A stretch of 62,940 nucleotides of DNA from the NCBI RefSeq assembly GCF_900113125.1, contig NZ_FOOG01000019.1, forward strand, positions 1 to 62,940, in the 5' to 3' direction. This DNA comes from Halobacillus alkaliphilus (lineage in GTDB: Bacteria > Bacillota > Bacilli > Bacillales > Halobacillaceae). Both the position numbers and the translations under genes were made by a program. Shown one piece after another: positions 1 to 9,313 of this stretch. Every line of letters begins with the position of its first letter. Position 1 is the stretch's first letter. The notes below the pieces were generated by a model, which searched no databases, was not told where the DNA came from, and saw only the letters and a program-made list of their open reading frames with translations.

Positions 1-205
1 AGGTAGGTGTTACCCGGCATTAGCCCCGGTTTCCCGGGGTTATTCCGGTCTTACAGGCAGGTTGCCCACGTGTTACTCACCCGTCCGCCGCTCGTTCCAC
101 AAGCTTCACCCCCGAAGGGGATCCGCTTGCTTCCCGCGCTCGACTTGCATGTATTAGGCACGCCGCCAGCGTTCGTCCTGAGCCAGGATCAAACTCTCCA
201 TAAAA
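1..205 (-). rRNA. rrs: 16S ribosomal RNA, 5' end only
   Basis: Read on the minus strand, positions 197 to 178 give the universal bacterial 16S primer site AGAGTTTGATCCTGGCTCAG. It is followed by the conserved first variable region (ACGAACGCTGGCGGCG, then GGCGGACGGGTGAGTAAC). Only about the first 205 bases of the gene are present; the rest lies beyond the left edge of the window. The exact 5' end is approximate. The gene is read away from the rest of the window, so this is the start of an rRNA operon transcribed leftwards. Confidence 0.97.
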
Positions 206-338
206 GTTGAGATTGATTAGCTCTTTGCACACCGAATGTGCTTGTTTGAATTCTTTCTATAATGAAAGAATATCTTGACGTACTGGTTGGTTCGTTCAGT
301 TTTCAAAGATCAAATACTGCCTCACCGACAGTAATCAA

Positions 339-368
339 ATTCTAGCATAATGTGTTAGAAACTGTCAA
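339..368 (-). promoter_or_regulatory. rRNA operon promoter
   Basis: On the minus strand there is a perfect -35 TTGACA (368 to 363), an 18-base spacer ending in TGC (an extended -10 element), and -10 TAGAAT (344 to 339). Downstream, around 296 to 310, is the sequence GATCTTTGAAAACTGAAC, which is typical of Bacillaceae rRNA leaders and carries the antitermination-type box. The distance to the 16S start, about 130 bases, is normal. No second tandem promoter was clearly seen. Confidence 0.8.
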
Positions 369-550
369 TGCATTTAATAGAATTTGTTGAATAAAGTTTT
401 TGTTTTGTTTTTGTAAAGTTGCTCTCAAATAAGCAACGTTAACTACTATACATGGCTACCAAATAAAAGTCAACAGTTTCTCATATTTTTTTATAGTTTC
501 TTAATTGAAATGCTGAGTTTTAAAGTTAAACACTTATAACTGCAGATGTT

Positions 551-598
551 AAAAAGCACTCCTCTACAGGATATTCCATGCAGCAGGAGTACTTTTTT
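551..598 (-). terminator. Rho-independent terminator after the rhodanese pair
   Basis: Two arms, AAAAAGCACTCCT and AGGAGTACTTTTT, face each other across a roughly 20-base loop. On the minus strand the stem ends in a U run. It overlaps the stop codon of the small membrane rhodanese and closes that operon. The stretch from about 370 to 550 shows nothing gene-like. Confidence 0.65.
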
Positions 599-938
599 AA
601 GACTTTATATAATAAATCGGTTGTTGTCTTTTTTTCCGGATAATCTTCGCTGCTAGTTTTGCACCTCGTTTATCATCTGATACTACCAGAATTTTCTCAG
701 GGCAATCAAACCTCTCTTTTATAGTCCTGGATAAATAACTCAAAGGGATATTTTCTGCTCCAGGATAAGGAGATCGGTAAGCTGAGATATAATCTCGTAT
801 ATCAATTACACAGAGATCAGCACCAGAGAGGCTGGATTGGTTATACGGTTTTAAAGCTGATTTTTGATAAGCATTGTACACAAATAGGACTGCTATAATA
901 AATATCGCTAAATAAAATAAAGTCATAATTCTAACCAT
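597..938 (-). CDS. Membrane-anchored rhodanese-like protein lacking the active cysteine
   Basis: 113 residues. Residues 3-22 form one N-terminal membrane segment (MTLFYLAIFIIAVLFVYNAY), followed by a short rhodanese-like fold: the motif CVIDIRDYISAY matches the usual DVR region, and GAENIPLSYLS matches the usual GHIPGA region. Where rhodaneses carry the catalytic Cys (CxxGxR), this protein has VVSDDKRGAKLA, so sulfurtransferase activity is unlikely. The gene starts 12 bases after the stop of the next rhodanese gene upstream, so the two are probably co-transcribed. A sulfur-relay or binding role is only a guess. Confidence 0.75.
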   Translation of the reverse strand: MVRIMTLFYLAIFIIAVLFVYNAYQKSALKPYNQSSLSGADLCVIDIRDYISAYRSPYPGAENIPLSYLSRTIKERFDCPEKILVVSDDKRGAKLAAKIIRKKRQQPIYYIKS

Positions 939-950
939 AACCCTTTCAAA

Positions 951-1262
951 TTAAAAAACTAGTTCTCCGGTCCACTTCAGCATGCCGCCCTGCATGTTTT
1001 TCACATGAGGAAATCCTTTTTCTTTCATGAATTCAGCCGCGTTCATGCTTCGGCTGCCTGACCTGCAGACAAGTATATACTCTTTATCTTTCGAGTATTG
1101 ATCAATTTCATAAGGGATGTTCCCCAGAGGAATATGCTTGGCTGTCGGAACCATACCCTGAGCTACTTCCTCATTTTCTCTTACATCTATAATTGTCAAT
1201 GGTTTATCTTGTGATATCATCGTGTCTACTTCTTGAGGTGTAATTTCTTCAATTTGGCTCAT
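951..1262 (-). CDS. Single-domain rhodanese (sulfurtransferase)
   Basis: 103 residues from the chosen start, MSQIEEITPQ. That start has GGAGGAG at good spacing; a longer reading frame upstream would place the ribosome site inside the coding region. The protein is a complete rhodanese domain: the TIIDVRENEEV motif, then AKHIPLGNIP, then the active loop VCRSGSRS with the catalytic cysteine, then a C-terminal GGMLKW motif. The family transfers sulfane sulfur from thiosulfate or persulfides to acceptors. It lies downstream of leuS, behind the leuS terminator, and heads a two-gene unit with the membrane rhodanese. Confidence 0.9.
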   Translation of the reverse strand: MSQIEEITPQEVDTMISQDKPLTIIDVRENEEVAQGMVPTAKHIPLGNIPYEIDQYSKDKEYILVCRSGSRSMNAAEFMKEKGFPHVKNMQGGMLKWTGELVF

Positions 1263-1356
1263 AAGTTCTCCTCCTTCAAATCTTCTTACAAGATTTATTC
1301 TATTAAAAAAACCTTCAAAGTCAAGAGATTGGATTGACCACAGTTTAGACATATAA

Positions 1357-1388
1357 AAGCCACCCCCAAAATAATCTGGAGGCGGCTT
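1357..1388 (-). terminator. leuS terminator
   Basis: On the minus strand a GC-rich stem (AAGCCGCCTCC paired with GGGGGTGGCTT, with G-U pairs) is followed by TTATAT just after the leuS stop codon. Confidence 0.7.
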
Positions 1389-1397
1389 CTGTATTCA

Positions 1398-3812
1398 TTA
1401 ATTCGCTACGATATTCACAAGTTTACCAGGTACAGCTATTACTTTTCTTACGGTTTTTCCTTCGAGCCACTGTTGGACATTTTCATTTTCTAATGCCTGT
1501 TTTTCTAAGTCCTCTGCAGAAGCCTCTTGGTTAACCATCATTTTAGCCCTTACTTTACCCATTACCTGTACGACAATTTCGACTTCATCTTCTACGAGCT
1601 TTTCCTCATCGAATGATGGCCATTGCTGATACGTAATTGTTTCTGGATGTCCCAACTTTTCCCATAACTCCTCCGCCAAATGAGGAGCTATCGGAGAAAG
1701 AAGCTTCACGAATCCTTCTACATATGACTTCGGAAGTTCTTCTACTTTATAACCTTCGTTAATGAATACCATCATTTGAGAGATACCAGTATTGAAACGA
1801 AGAGCTTCAAAGTTTTCGGTAACTTTTTTAACCGTTTCGTGATACACCTTTTCGAGCTTATCTTCGGAAACGTCCGGTTTGATTGAATCTGATAATTTAC
1901 CTTCCACAACGAATAATCTAAACACACGATCAAGAAAACGACGTGCACCGTCAAGACCATTCGTAGACCATGCTACGGATGCGTCCAATGGTCCCATAAA
2001 CATTTCATAAAGTCTTAAAGTGTCCGCCCCATGGGTATGAACAATATCATCCGGGTTCACTACGTTCCCTTTAGATTTGCTCATTTTTTCGTTGTTTTCA
2101 CCAAGGATCATCCCTTGATTAAAAAGTTTTTGGAAAGGTTCTTTAGTTGGTACTACCCCTGCGTCGTAAAGAACTTTATGCCAGAAGCGAGCGTATAACA
2201 AATGAAGAACAGCATGTTCTGCGCCCCCGATATACACATCGACAGGAAGCCATTTTTTAAGTTTTTCATAATCGCCCAGTTCCTGTTCATTGTGCGCATC
2301 AATATACCTAAGGTAATACCAGCAACTGCCGGCCCATTGGGGCATAGTGTTCGTTTCGCGGCGTCCCTTCATTCCTGTTTCTGGATCAACTACATTTACC
2401 CAGTCGGTAATATTGGCAAGAGGGGACTCGCCGGTACCGGACGGCTTAATTTCTGTCGTTTTAGGAAGCTCTACTGGTAATTCCGTCTCAGGAACCGGAG
2501 TAACGGAACCATCTTCCCAGTGGATAATTGGGATAGGTTCTCCCCAATAACGCTGTCTGCTGAACAGCCAGTCACGCAACCGATAGGTCGTCTGTTTTTT
2601 ACCGCGACCGTTATTTTCCAACCATTCAATCGATTTATCTATTGCCTCATCCTTGTCGAGACCATTTAGAAAGTCTGAGTTGATGTGCTTGCCATCACCT
2701 GTATAAGCCTCTTCATTCACATTACCGCCTTCAACAACAGGGACAATTGGCAAATCAAATTTCTGAGCGAACTCAAAGTCCCGTTCATCGTGGGCAGGGA
2801 CAGCCATTATCGCTCCGCTTCCGTAGCTCATTAAAACATAATCAGCTACCCAGATTGGAAGTTTCTCTCCATTAATAGGATTAATCGCATAGGCACCAGT
2901 GAATACTCCAGACTTGTCTTTAGCTAAATCCGTGCGCTCCAAATCACTTTTATTCATAGCTGTTTCTACATACGTTTGAACTGCTTCCTGATAATCAGGT
3001 GAAACGATTTGTTCCACGAGTGGATGCTCAGGAGCAAGCACAGCATAAGTAGCACCGAATAATGTATCCGGACGGGTCGTAAATACATCAAACGTCCCTT
3101 TATCTCCTTCTATATGAAAGGTTACTTCGGCTCCTTCTGATTTTCCGATCCAATTGCGCTGCATATCTTTAATACTCTCAGGCCAATCTAAATCTTCCAA
3201 ATCATCAAGGAGTCGGTCAGCATATGCTGTGATTTTCAACATCCACTGCTTCATAGGTCTGCGTTCAACGGGATGATCCCCTCGCTCACTCTTACCGTCA
3301 ATCACTTCTTCATTAGCAAGTACCGTTCCTAATGCAGGGCACCAGTTCACAGCAACTTCATCTATATAAGCTAACCCTTTTTCATACAATTTCAGAAAGA
3401 TCCATTGCGTCCACTTGTAATAATCAGGATCAGTCGTGTTTACTTCCCGGTCCCAGTCATAGGAGAAACCAAGCTCTTGAATTTGGCGGCGGAAGGTCTG
3501 AATATTTTGAGCAGTGAATTCCTCAGGGTCATTACCCGTATCAAGAGCATACTGTTCAGCCGGAAGTCCAAAGGCATCCCAACCGATTGGATGCAATACT
3601 TCATATCCCTGCATCCGCTTCATTCTTGAAAGGATATCTGTTGCTGTATATCCTTCAGGATGCCCTACATGCAATCCTGCTCCAGAAGGGTACGGGAACA
3701 TATCCAACGCATAAAACTTTTTCTTCTCTGACTCACTGTCTGTCTTGAACGTTTTTTGATCAAGCCAGTATTTCTGCCATTTCTTTTCTATTTTCTTATG
3801 ATCAAAAGCCAT
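1398..3812 (-). CDS. leuS: Leucyl-tRNA synthetase
   Basis: 804 residues, the normal length for Bacillus LeuRS. It charges tRNA-Leu in the cytoplasm. The class I signatures are present: the HIGH-type motif HVGH in [16 protein letters not shown] (about residues 40-55), the KMSKS loop in [14 protein letters not shown] (about 575-590), and the editing (CP1) region around [15 protein letters not shown]. The start follows a clear AGGAGG. Expression is governed by the leucine T-box immediately upstream, so transcription should rise when tRNA-Leu is uncharged. No truncation or unusual residue was noticed. Confidence 0.98.
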   Translation of the reverse strand: MAFDHKKIEKKWQKYWLDQKTFKTDSESEKKKFYALDMFPYPSGAGLHVGHPEGYTATDILSRMKRMQGYEVLHPIGWDAFGLPAEQYALDTGNDPEEFTAQNIQTFRRQIQELGFSYDWDREVNTTDPDYYKWTQWIFLKLYEKGLAYIDEVAVNWCPALGTVLANEEVIDGKSERGDHPVERRPMKQWMLKITAYADRLLDDLEDLDWPESIKDMQRNWIGKSEGAEVTFHIEGDKGTFDVFTTRPDTLFGATYAVLAPEHPLVEQIVSPDYQEAVQTYVETAMNKSDLERTDLAKDKSGVFTGAYAINPINGEKLPIWVADYVLMSYGSGAIMAVPAHDERDFEFAQKFDLPIVPVVEGGNVNEEAYTGDGKHINSDFLNGLDKDEAIDKSIEWLENNGRGKKQTTYRLRDWLFSRQRYWGEPIPIIHWEDGSVTPVPETELPVELPKTTEIKPSGTGESPLANITDWVNVVDPETGMKGRRETNTMPQWAGSCWYYLRYIDAHNEQELGDYEKLKKWLPVDVYIGGAEHAVLHLLYARFWHKVLYDAGVVPTKEPFQKLFNQGMILGENNEKMSKSKGNVVNPDDIVHTHGADTLRLYEMFMGPLDASVAWSTNGLDGARRFLDRVFRLFVVEGKLSDSIKPDVSEDKLEKVYHETVKKVTENFEALRFNTGISQMMVFINEGYKVEELPKSYVEGFVKLLSPIAPHLAEELWEKLGHPETITYQQWPSFDEEKLVEDEVEIVVQVMGKVRAKMMVNQEASAEDLEKQALENENVQQWLEGKTVRKVIAVPGKLVNIVAN

Positions 3813-3845
3813 TTCTTTTCCTCCTCATGTTCCTATCAAAATACA

Positions 3846-4080
3846 AAAAGCCCCTCATCCCTATATGGGACGAGAGGCTTGATTCCCGCGGTACCACCCA
3901 AATTAACGTTCTTTTAAACGTTCACTCGTGTATCGATAACGGCGATTCACCGGCAAAAAGCTACCATTAATGTTCACTTCTGCGACATCCGAGGCGAGTT
4001 CGTAATAATCAAGGACAGCTTTCACCAGCCGCTGCCTCTCTAAAAACTTGATCTTTCACTACTACTCCTCTTCCACGTCA
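3846..4080 (-). promoter_or_regulatory. T-box leader (leucine-responsive) of leuS
   Basis: The minus strand shows the T-box core GGGTGGTACCGCGG (about 3899 to 3886) followed by the terminator stem AAGCCTCTCGTCCC / GGGATGAGGGGCTTTTT (3880 to 3846). Upstream, AGAGAGGCAGCGGCTGGTG marks the AG-bulge and stem I region. In stem I, GAACTCGCC places a CUC leucine specifier at 3998 to 3996. Known mechanism: uncharged tRNA with a matching anticodon stabilises the antiterminator and permits leuS transcription. Confidence 0.93.
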
Positions 4081-4096
4081 TTAAGTTTATAATCGT

Positions 4097-4125
4097 ATCT
4101 TAATGAAACCAAAACTCTTTGTCAA
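4097..4125 (-). promoter_or_regulatory. leuS promoter
   Basis: On the minus strand: -35 TTGACA (4125 to 4120), a 17-base spacer, then -10 TAAGAT (4102 to 4097). This places transcription start just ahead of the T-box leader. The match to the sigma-A consensus is strong. Confidence 0.75.
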
Positions 4126-4203
4126 GTTTATCAAGCCTATGTTTATAGTGAGATAATATAAGGTAAACAAAACAATAAGGATTCCTATAAGGAGGTCGTA
4201 TCG

Positions 4204-4326
4204 ATGAAAAATTTAGTCCGTAAAGCCGCAAATTATGCGAAGCGAAATCCACAAAAAACCAAAAGTTATGCGCGTAAAGCTGTCAATAAGCTTCAAAATC
4301 GCAGCAGTAAATCAAAAGTTAAATAA
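4204..4326 (+). CDS. Small, strongly basic 40-residue protein of unknown function
   Basis: The frame starts MKNLVRKAANYAKRNPQKTK and ends at TAA, with the ribosome site AAGGAGGTCG six bases upstream of the ATG. Of the 40 residues, about 14 are Lys or Arg and there is almost no acidic residue, so it could bind nucleic acid or the membrane surface. The internal repetition of Tyr-Ala-Lys/Arg (NYAKR, SYARK) hints at two similar helices. A hairpin terminator follows at once, so it is a single-gene unit. I do not recognise the family; it is real on the strength of its start signal and isolation. Confidence 0.7.
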   Translation: MKNLVRKAANYAKRNPQKTKSYARKAVNKLQNRSSKSKVK

Positions 4327-4341
4327 TTTGAATTTCTCATA

Positions 4342-4369
4342 AACTGCATCTTCACAGATGTAGTTTTTT
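4342..4369 (+). terminator. Terminator of the small basic gene
   Basis: AACTGCATCT and AGATGTAGTT form a stem with a four-base loop, followed by TTTTT. It lies 15 bases after the stop codon. The following stretch, 4370-4616, shows no gene. Confidence 0.75.
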
Positions 4370-4616
4370 CTTTTATACCTCAACTAACCTCATTATTCTA
4401 CTCTAACCCTGTTGATAGCAGAGAGGTACCACGTGAATGAAACTTTACTTATATGATAATAAATGTCCGAAAAACTCATCAAACAGATCACCTTTATTGA
4501 ATACTCTTTCCAAGATAGTCAATTTGATGGTCAGATGATTAGGAATTATAATTCAAGCACTATTCATGCTACAATAATCCTTGCCTTAACCTAATTAAAA
4601 GGAGCTTTTAGAACTA

Positions 4617-5189
4617 ATGACTTTGCAGCCAATTCTGAACTACGCCCATTCTCTAATGGAAAATGTTGTTAATGACGGAGACATAGCCGTTGATGCTACT
4701 TGTGGTAATGGTCATGACACGTTATTCCTCACCGGTCTAGTAGGGGAAAAAGGATATGTTTACGGCTTCGACATTCAAGAGCAAGCTATCATCAAAACCG
4801 AGGAACGGTTAAAAAAACATCAAGTAGAACAGCGGGTAACTCTAGTTCAGGCCTCTCACGCACAATTAGCCAAGCACATCTCTTCGAGCCACCAAGCACA
4901 AATTAAAGGAGCCATTTTCAACTTAGGCTATTTGCCAGGAAGTGATAAAAATATTGTTACCACACCAAAGGAGACAATTTCCTCCATAGAGCAGCTCCTT
5001 TCCTTCTTACAAAAGGGAGGTATGATTGTTCTAGTAATTTATCATGGTCATGAGGGAGGAAAAGAAGAAAAAGATGCTTTAATGGAGTATGTCGCATCAT
5101 TGGACCAAAAGTCATTCAAGGTCCTGCAATACGGTTTCATTAATCAGAGAAATACGCCACCTTTTATTATAGCAATAGAAAAAACTTAG
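4617..5189 (+). CDS. ytqB: SAM-dependent methyltransferase, YtqB/MnmM family
   Basis: 190 residues. A Rossmann-fold methyltransferase: motif I is VDATCGNGHDTLFLTGLVG (about 26-44), an acidic turn follows at VYGFDIQEQAI, and NLGYLPGSDKNIVT is the family's characteristic segment. This family in Bacillus (YtqB, renamed MnmM) is reported to methylate aminomethyl-thiouridine at tRNA wobble position 34; I assign that role by family resemblance. The start has AAGGAGC upstream. Its place between leuS and ytpB/ytpA matches the Bacillus subtilis order. It is convergent with ytpB, with only eight bases between stops. Confidence 0.88.
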   Translation: MTLQPILNYAHSLMENVVNDGDIAVDATCGNGHDTLFLTGLVGEKGYVYGFDIQEQAIIKTEERLKKHQVEQRVTLVQASHAQLAKHISSSHQAQIKGAIFNLGYLPGSDKNIVTTPKETISSIEQLLSFLQKGGMIVLVIYHGHEGGKEEKDALMEYVASLDQKSFKVLQYGFINQRNTPPFIIAIEKT

Positions 5190-5197
5190 CCTGGCCC

Positions 5198-6274
5198 CTA
5201 CAATGGACGACCAGGCTTTAATTTATGGTACATTTTAGTATTATAGTAAAAGAACTTCGCTTTACGTCCACTTACTTTAAGCAGATCTCTAACAAAGCTT
5301 TTCGCATTATCAAGCTTTCCCACTTTACGGTCAGCCAGGTACATGCCAACCAGGCCTTCATGAATCATTTGATGAAATGCTGTATCAGGAAGTTCTTGTA
5401 CTTCTTCATGAGTTTGCCGGACAAAGTACTCAAATCGATGCTTCATCTGTTCTTCATGGGCATAATAAGAACAGAAATTTAAATCTCCTTCTTCTTCGTC
5501 TTCTCTCTGGTCAATGTAGTAATCCAGCAGTATGTGAAGCCCCTGCATAAAAGGGAAGTAACTTCTTTCGACTTGTTCTGCAAGCGATTCATCCATACGG
5601 CCGTTAAGCATATAAGATACCAGGCAAAAGATTCCTAAGGTAGAGCCTGTGCAAGCTGAAAACTCATACCACTCCAGATGTGGCCACTCAGATTGATGAT
5701 CCTTAAACCAACTTTTAAGACGTGGTATTCTTTCCTCTTCAATCACGTGTTTATGTACTTGCAAGTCGGTATATAATGAGCCAAGTTTTAACGTGTGTTT
5801 CTGCACCAAAGGGTAATCCGAAGAGGCCTCGAGTACATTCTGGCAGGTATGAACAAGATCCCTTAAGTAATTACCATCATCTTTATCATCACGATAATGG
5901 TAATAATCTTTGACTTCATTTTCCGGAGTCAAAGCATCGGCCATGGATTGATGAAGCATGCGAAAATCGATCGGATCCATAGAAGTACTGCGGTCACACA
6001 AGTTATCAAGATAATCACTAATCGTCTGATAAGCAACAATAAAGCGAATAGACTCTTTCCATTGCGGTCCAGCAAGCATGGAGTAAATAGCCCCCCCTTC
6101 ACAATGGAAGGTCTTATCTTCAATACTAGCTATCGCCTGGGTTCTCAATTCTTTGTTAGGAATCTTCTTAGCCCGCTCGATCCAATAATTCAATTCCTTA
6201 TGGACTTCAGGAAAAACTTCCTTATAAACGCGAAACATTAAATAAACGGCATTTTGTGGTACTTGGGCTGTCAC
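5198..6274 (-). CDS. ytpB: Tetraprenyl-beta-curcumene synthase (DUF2600 terpene synthase)
   Basis: 358 residues, matching YtpB. This family (large-terpene synthase, class IB) cyclises a C35 prenyl diphosphate to tetraprenyl-beta-curcumene in Bacillus, the first step toward sesquarterpenes. Acidic metal-binding patches are visible: DYLDNLCDRS (near 88), YRDDKDDGNYLRDL (near 130) and DYYIDQREDEEEGDLNFC (near 250). The start is GTG at 6274, overlapping the ytpA stop codon by one base and preceded by AGGAGG within ytpA. It is therefore translationally coupled to ytpA, as in B. subtilis. Confidence 0.93.
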   Translation of the reverse strand: MTAQVPQNAVYLMFRVYKEVFPEVHKELNYWIERAKKIPNKELRTQAIASIEDKTFHCEGGAIYSMLAGPQWKESIRFIVAYQTISDYLDNLCDRSTSMDPIDFRMLHQSMADALTPENEVKDYYHYRDDKDDGNYLRDLVHTCQNVLEASSDYPLVQKHTLKLGSLYTDLQVHKHVIEEERIPRLKSWFKDHQSEWPHLEWYEFSACTGSTLGIFCLVSYMLNGRMDESLAEQVERSYFPFMQGLHILLDYYIDQREDEEEGDLNFCSYYAHEEQMKHRFEYFVRQTHEEVQELPDTAFHQMIHEGLVGMYLADRKVGKLDNAKSFVRDLLKVSGRKAKFFYYNTKMYHKLKPGRPL

Positions 6275-7071
6275 TACAACTCCTCCTTATCTGCTTGCTT
6301 CACTTGAAAATGGATGAAATTCAGAGCAAAATTGCAGACGTCTTCCTGCTCAGGTTCATTAAAGATTTCATGATAGAAACCCGGCCATTCTTTATAGGTT
6401 TTCTCCTTACATCCGACTTTATGAAACCATTCTTTTGTTTTCTCAGGATCTACCATATGATCCTCACCTGCCTGCATGACTAATAAAGGCACATCTGGAA
6501 ACTCTTCAACTTCTGAAAATGACTTCTTAATCGCTTTTTGGAATTCCTTATACCACCGAATAGATACCTTCTCTATTATAAGAGAATCTTGTTTATCTTT
6601 GGCAATAACCTCTGGATTACGAGTTACATACTCAGGTTTAAAAGGAGCTTTTACAAGTACGGACGGCCAAACCTTATTTATTACATGGGTGACCGCTTCT
6701 AGAGACTTGCTGGCTCCATTTAGTATTCCTGCAGCAGGCGACGATAGAATCACTCCGTTCACTGTCGGTTTTAATTCCTGCATAACCCGCATCACAACCG
6801 TCCCTCCCATACTATGGCCCAGTAAAAATACAGGACGAGAAGAATCCGCTTTTTGCAGCCATTGACGCACAGTATCTATGTAAGTTTCAAAGTTCTTTAT
6901 ATGACCTTTCTTTCCTTCTGCTAGTCCCTGGCCTGGCAGATCACCATAAATAACATTAAACCCACCCTTTTGAAAGCTTTCAGCCAATGAATGATAACGC
7001 CCGGCATGTTCAAAAGCTCCATGCACAATAATGATGGTTGCTAAATTTTGACTGGAGTTTAATCGTTTCAC
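6274..7071 (-). CDS. ytpA: Alpha/beta hydrolase, YtpA (lysophospholipase/monoacylglycerol lipase type)
   Basis: 265 residues. The fold's marks are IIIVHGAFEHAGRYHSLAE (oxyanion loop), the nucleophile elbow GHSMGG (Ser near residue 87), Asp near MQAGEDHMVDP (about 205) and His in GFYHEIFNE (about 235). The known B. subtilis homologue is a lysophospholipase linked to bacilysocin formation; applying that role here is inference. GTG is the likely start, with AGGAG about ten bases upstream, and gives a protein of family length. It is the first gene of the ytpA-ytpB pair and is divergent from ytoA. Confidence 0.9.
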   Translation of the reverse strand: MKRLNSSQNLATIIIVHGAFEHAGRYHSLAESFQKGGFNVIYGDLPGQGLAEGKKGHIKNFETYIDTVRQWLQKADSSRPVFLLGHSMGGTVVMRVMQELKPTVNGVILSSPAAGILNGASKSLEAVTHVINKVWPSVLVKAPFKPEYVTRNPEVIAKDKQDSLIIEKVSIRWYKEFQKAIKKSFSEVEEFPDVPLLVMQAGEDHMVDPEKTKEWFHKVGCKEKTYKEWPGFYHEIFNEPEQEDVCNFALNFIHFQVKQADKEEL

Positions 7072-7132
7072 TTCTACACGGCTCCTATCATTTTGCTATA
7101 CTTAATATAACCATATTATAAGGGGGTTAAGT

Positions 7133-7645
7133 ATGATTTGCGAATATAAAGGAAAAGAACCTCGGATTGATGATACTGCTTATATTGCTGAAGATACTGT
7201 AATTACTGGGGATGTAACGATAGGATCTTATTCAAGTATTTGGTTTAAAACAGTTATTCGTGGAGATGTATCATCCGTACATATTGGCAGCAATGTAAAC
7301 ATTCAGGACCTTAGTCTTCTTCACCAAAGTCCGGGCCTTCCATTGATAATTGAGGATGGCGTTACGGTTGGTCATCAGGTTACCCTTCACTCTCCTCACA
7401 TTAAGAAAAATGCTTTAATAGGAATGGGGTCCTTAATCCTGGACGGAGCAGAAATAGGAGAACAGGCTTTTATTGGCGCTGGCAGTCTTGTACCTCCGGG
7501 TAAAGTAATCCCTCCGAACACCCTTGCTTTCGGTAGACCAGCTAAAGTCGTACGTGAATTGACCGAAGATGACATCAAAGAAATGAATCGAATCCGAACC
7601 AGTTATGTAGAGAAGGGGCAATATTATAAAGGAATACAAGGTTAA
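7133..7645 (+). CDS. ytoA: Gamma-carbonic-anhydrase-like hexapeptide-repeat protein
   Basis: 170 residues of left-handed beta-helix repeats, for example VITGDVTIGSYSSIW, then GDVSSVHIGSNVNIQDL, then GVTVGHQVTLHSPHIKKNALIGMGSLILDGAEIG. Histidines in LLHQSPG, VGHQVTLH and LHSPHI match the zinc ligands of gamma-class carbonic anhydrases, so metal binding is likely. Enzyme activity is not proven for this subfamily. The ribosome site AAGGGGG precedes the ATG. YtoA sits next to ytpA in B. subtilis as well. Confidence 0.9.
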   Translation: MICEYKGKEPRIDDTAYIAEDTVITGDVTIGSYSSIWFKTVIRGDVSSVHIGSNVNIQDLSLLHQSPGLPLIIEDGVTVGHQVTLHSPHIKKNALIGMGSLILDGAEIGEQAFIGAGSLVPPGKVIPPNTLAFGRPAKVVRELTEDDIKEMNRIRTSYVEKGQYYKGIQG

Positions 7646-7680
7646 ACAATCCAACGATCTTACAGTAACTATCTTTTATT

Positions 7681-7718
7681 AAAAAGGGAACTTCCTCATT
7701 GAGAAAGTTCCCTTTTTA
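7681..7718. terminator. Bidirectional terminator between ytoA and metK
   Basis: AAAAAGGGAACTT and AAGTTCCCTTTTT pair perfectly around a short loop, with A and U runs on both sides. It can serve both convergent genes. Confidence 0.85.
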
Positions 7719-7733
7719 ATATACGAGAGTTTT

Positions 7734-8930
7734 TTAACTGAAACGCTGTTTTAACTCTTCTGCCTTATCTGTTCTCTCCCACGGAAATTCTACATCTGTG
7801 CGACCAAAGTGACCATAGGCAGCTGTTTGCCTATAAATGGGTCTGCGCAAATCGAGCATTTTAATGATGCCCGCAGGGCGGAGATCAAACAATTCTCTTA
7901 CAGCTGCCACGAGGTCTTCTTCAGCTATCTGGCCTGTGTCAAAAGTATTAATGGAAATGGACACTGGCTGTGCTACCCCAATAGCATAGGCTAACTGCAC
8001 TTCAACTGTATCAGCAAGACCAGCTGCCACGATGTTTTTAGCTACATATCTGGCCGCATAGGCAGCAGAACGATCCACCTTAGTGGCATCTTTACCACTG
8101 AATGCCCCGCCCCCATGACGTGCATAGCCGCCATAAGTATCTACAATGATCTTTCTGCCAGTTAATCCAGCGTCACCTTGAGGTCCTCCAATAACGAAGC
8201 GGCCTGTAGGGTTAATGAAGTATTTTGTACTGTCATCAATTAGATGAGAAGGGACAACCGGATCAATAACCTGTTCTTTTAAATCTTTTTTTATTTGTTC
8301 AAGGGTAATCTCTTCTGCATGCTGGGTTGATATAACGATCGTATCCACTCGAACAGGTTGATCATTAACGTCGTATTCGATCGTTACTTGCGTTTTTCCA
8401 TCTGGACGAAGATATTCCAATGTTCCGTCGTTACGTACATCTGATAACCTTTTGGAAAGTTTATGAGCTAATGAAATCGGTAACGGCATCAATTCTTTGG
8501 TTTCATTATTAGCAAAACCAAACATTAATCCCTGGTCCCCGGCTCCTATAGCTTCTATTTCATCATCACTCATTTGTCCTTCTCTGGATTCATAGGCCAC
8601 ATCTACGCCGCCGGCAATGTCAGGAGATTGCTCATCAATGGCTGTTAATACAGCACATGTATCAGCGTCAAATCCAAATTTAGCTCTTGTATATCCAATT
8701 TCCTTAATGGTTTTACGAACAATGGCTGGAATATCAACATACGTATTGGTACTGATTTCTCCTGAAACAAGTACTAGTCCCGTTGTTACCGTTGTCTCAC
8801 ATGCAACTCTTGCATTTGGATCATTTTTTAAAATTTCATCTAAAATAGCATCAGAAATCTGGTCACAAATTTTGTCCGGATGACCTTCTGTAACAGATTC
8901 TGATGTGAATAACCGGCGATTGGCTGGCAT
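7734..8930 (-). CDS. metK: S-adenosylmethionine synthetase
   Basis: 398 residues from the chosen start [20 protein letters not shown], which aligns with the usual MetK start and has AGAAGGAGGAG nine bases upstream. It makes SAM from methionine and ATP. Signatures: [12 protein letters not shown] (ATP site), [10 protein letters not shown], and the [19 protein letters not shown] phosphate-binding loop. It is regulated by the SAM-I riboswitch directly upstream, which should stop transcription when SAM is plentiful. It lies convergent with ytoA. Confidence 0.98.
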   Translation of the reverse strand: MPANRRLFTSESVTEGHPDKICDQISDAILDEILKNDPNARVACETTVTTGLVLVSGEISTNTYVDIPAIVRKTIKEIGYTRAKFGFDADTCAVLTAIDEQSPDIAGGVDVAYESREGQMSDDEIEAIGAGDQGLMFGFANNETKELMPLPISLAHKLSKRLSDVRNDGTLEYLRPDGKTQVTIEYDVNDQPVRVDTIVISTQHAEEITLEQIKKDLKEQVIDPVVPSHLIDDSTKYFINPTGRFVIGGPQGDAGLTGRKIIVDTYGGYARHGGGAFSGKDATKVDRSAAYAARYVAKNIVAAGLADTVEVQLAYAIGVAQPVSISINTFDTGQIAEEDLVAAVRELFDLRPAGIIKMLDLRRPIYRQTAAYGHFGRTDVEFPWERTDKAEELKQRFS

Positions 8931-9111
8931 TCTGAAAAACTCCTCCTTCTGTAAGTACAAAGTATTAGACGGAACTCTTTACCAGTATGTGTAGAAACTT
9001 TTTCATAGTCTCAATCTATGTTCTTTTCTTACGGATGTCACAACCTAAGGTGCAAGCAATTTGGAATAGCAATCGGCATATCACTTCGTGTAGATATTGC
9101 CTTAAAAATAG

Positions 9112-9270
9112 AAAAAACCCTTCCTGACTCGAGGAAAGGGGGCTGCTTCCTTTCGCTCTTATCGTCCAAGGAGTATTCGTCCTTGCTTCAGGTTAGCACC
9201 ATGTCATATTTACATGACGGTTGCTGGGCTTCAAAGGGCCTGTCCCTCCACCTACTCTGGATAAGAGAGT
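9112..9270 (-). promoter_or_regulatory. SAM-I (S-box) riboswitch of metK
   Basis: On the minus strand the aptamer runs from CTCTTATCCAGAG (P1, from about 9269) to GATAAGAG (about 9155). It contains the conserved GGTGGAGGGACAGGCCC, GAAGCCCAGCAACC and ATGGTGCTAACCTG segments. A terminator (CCCTTTCCT / AGGAAGGG then TTTTTT, 9141 to 9112) follows. Known mechanism: SAM binding frees the terminator. About 180 bases separate it from metK. Confidence 0.96.
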
Positions 9271-9284
9271 TTCCGTTCTAAGAT

Positions 9285-9313
9285 ATCGTATCGAAAACGT
9301 ACTTTAATGTCAA
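9285..9313 (-). promoter_or_regulatory. metK promoter
   Basis: On the minus strand: -35 TTGACA (9313 to 9308), 17-base spacer, -10 TACGAT (9290 to 9285), just ahead of the riboswitch. Confidence 0.75.

Noticed and set aside
7-210. 67-codon reading frame at the left edge
   Set aside because: It runs across the antisense strand of the 16S rRNA gene; the rRNA explains the sequence.
9018-9281. 87-codon frame on the plus strand upstream of metK
   Set aside because: It is the antisense of the SAM-I riboswitch.
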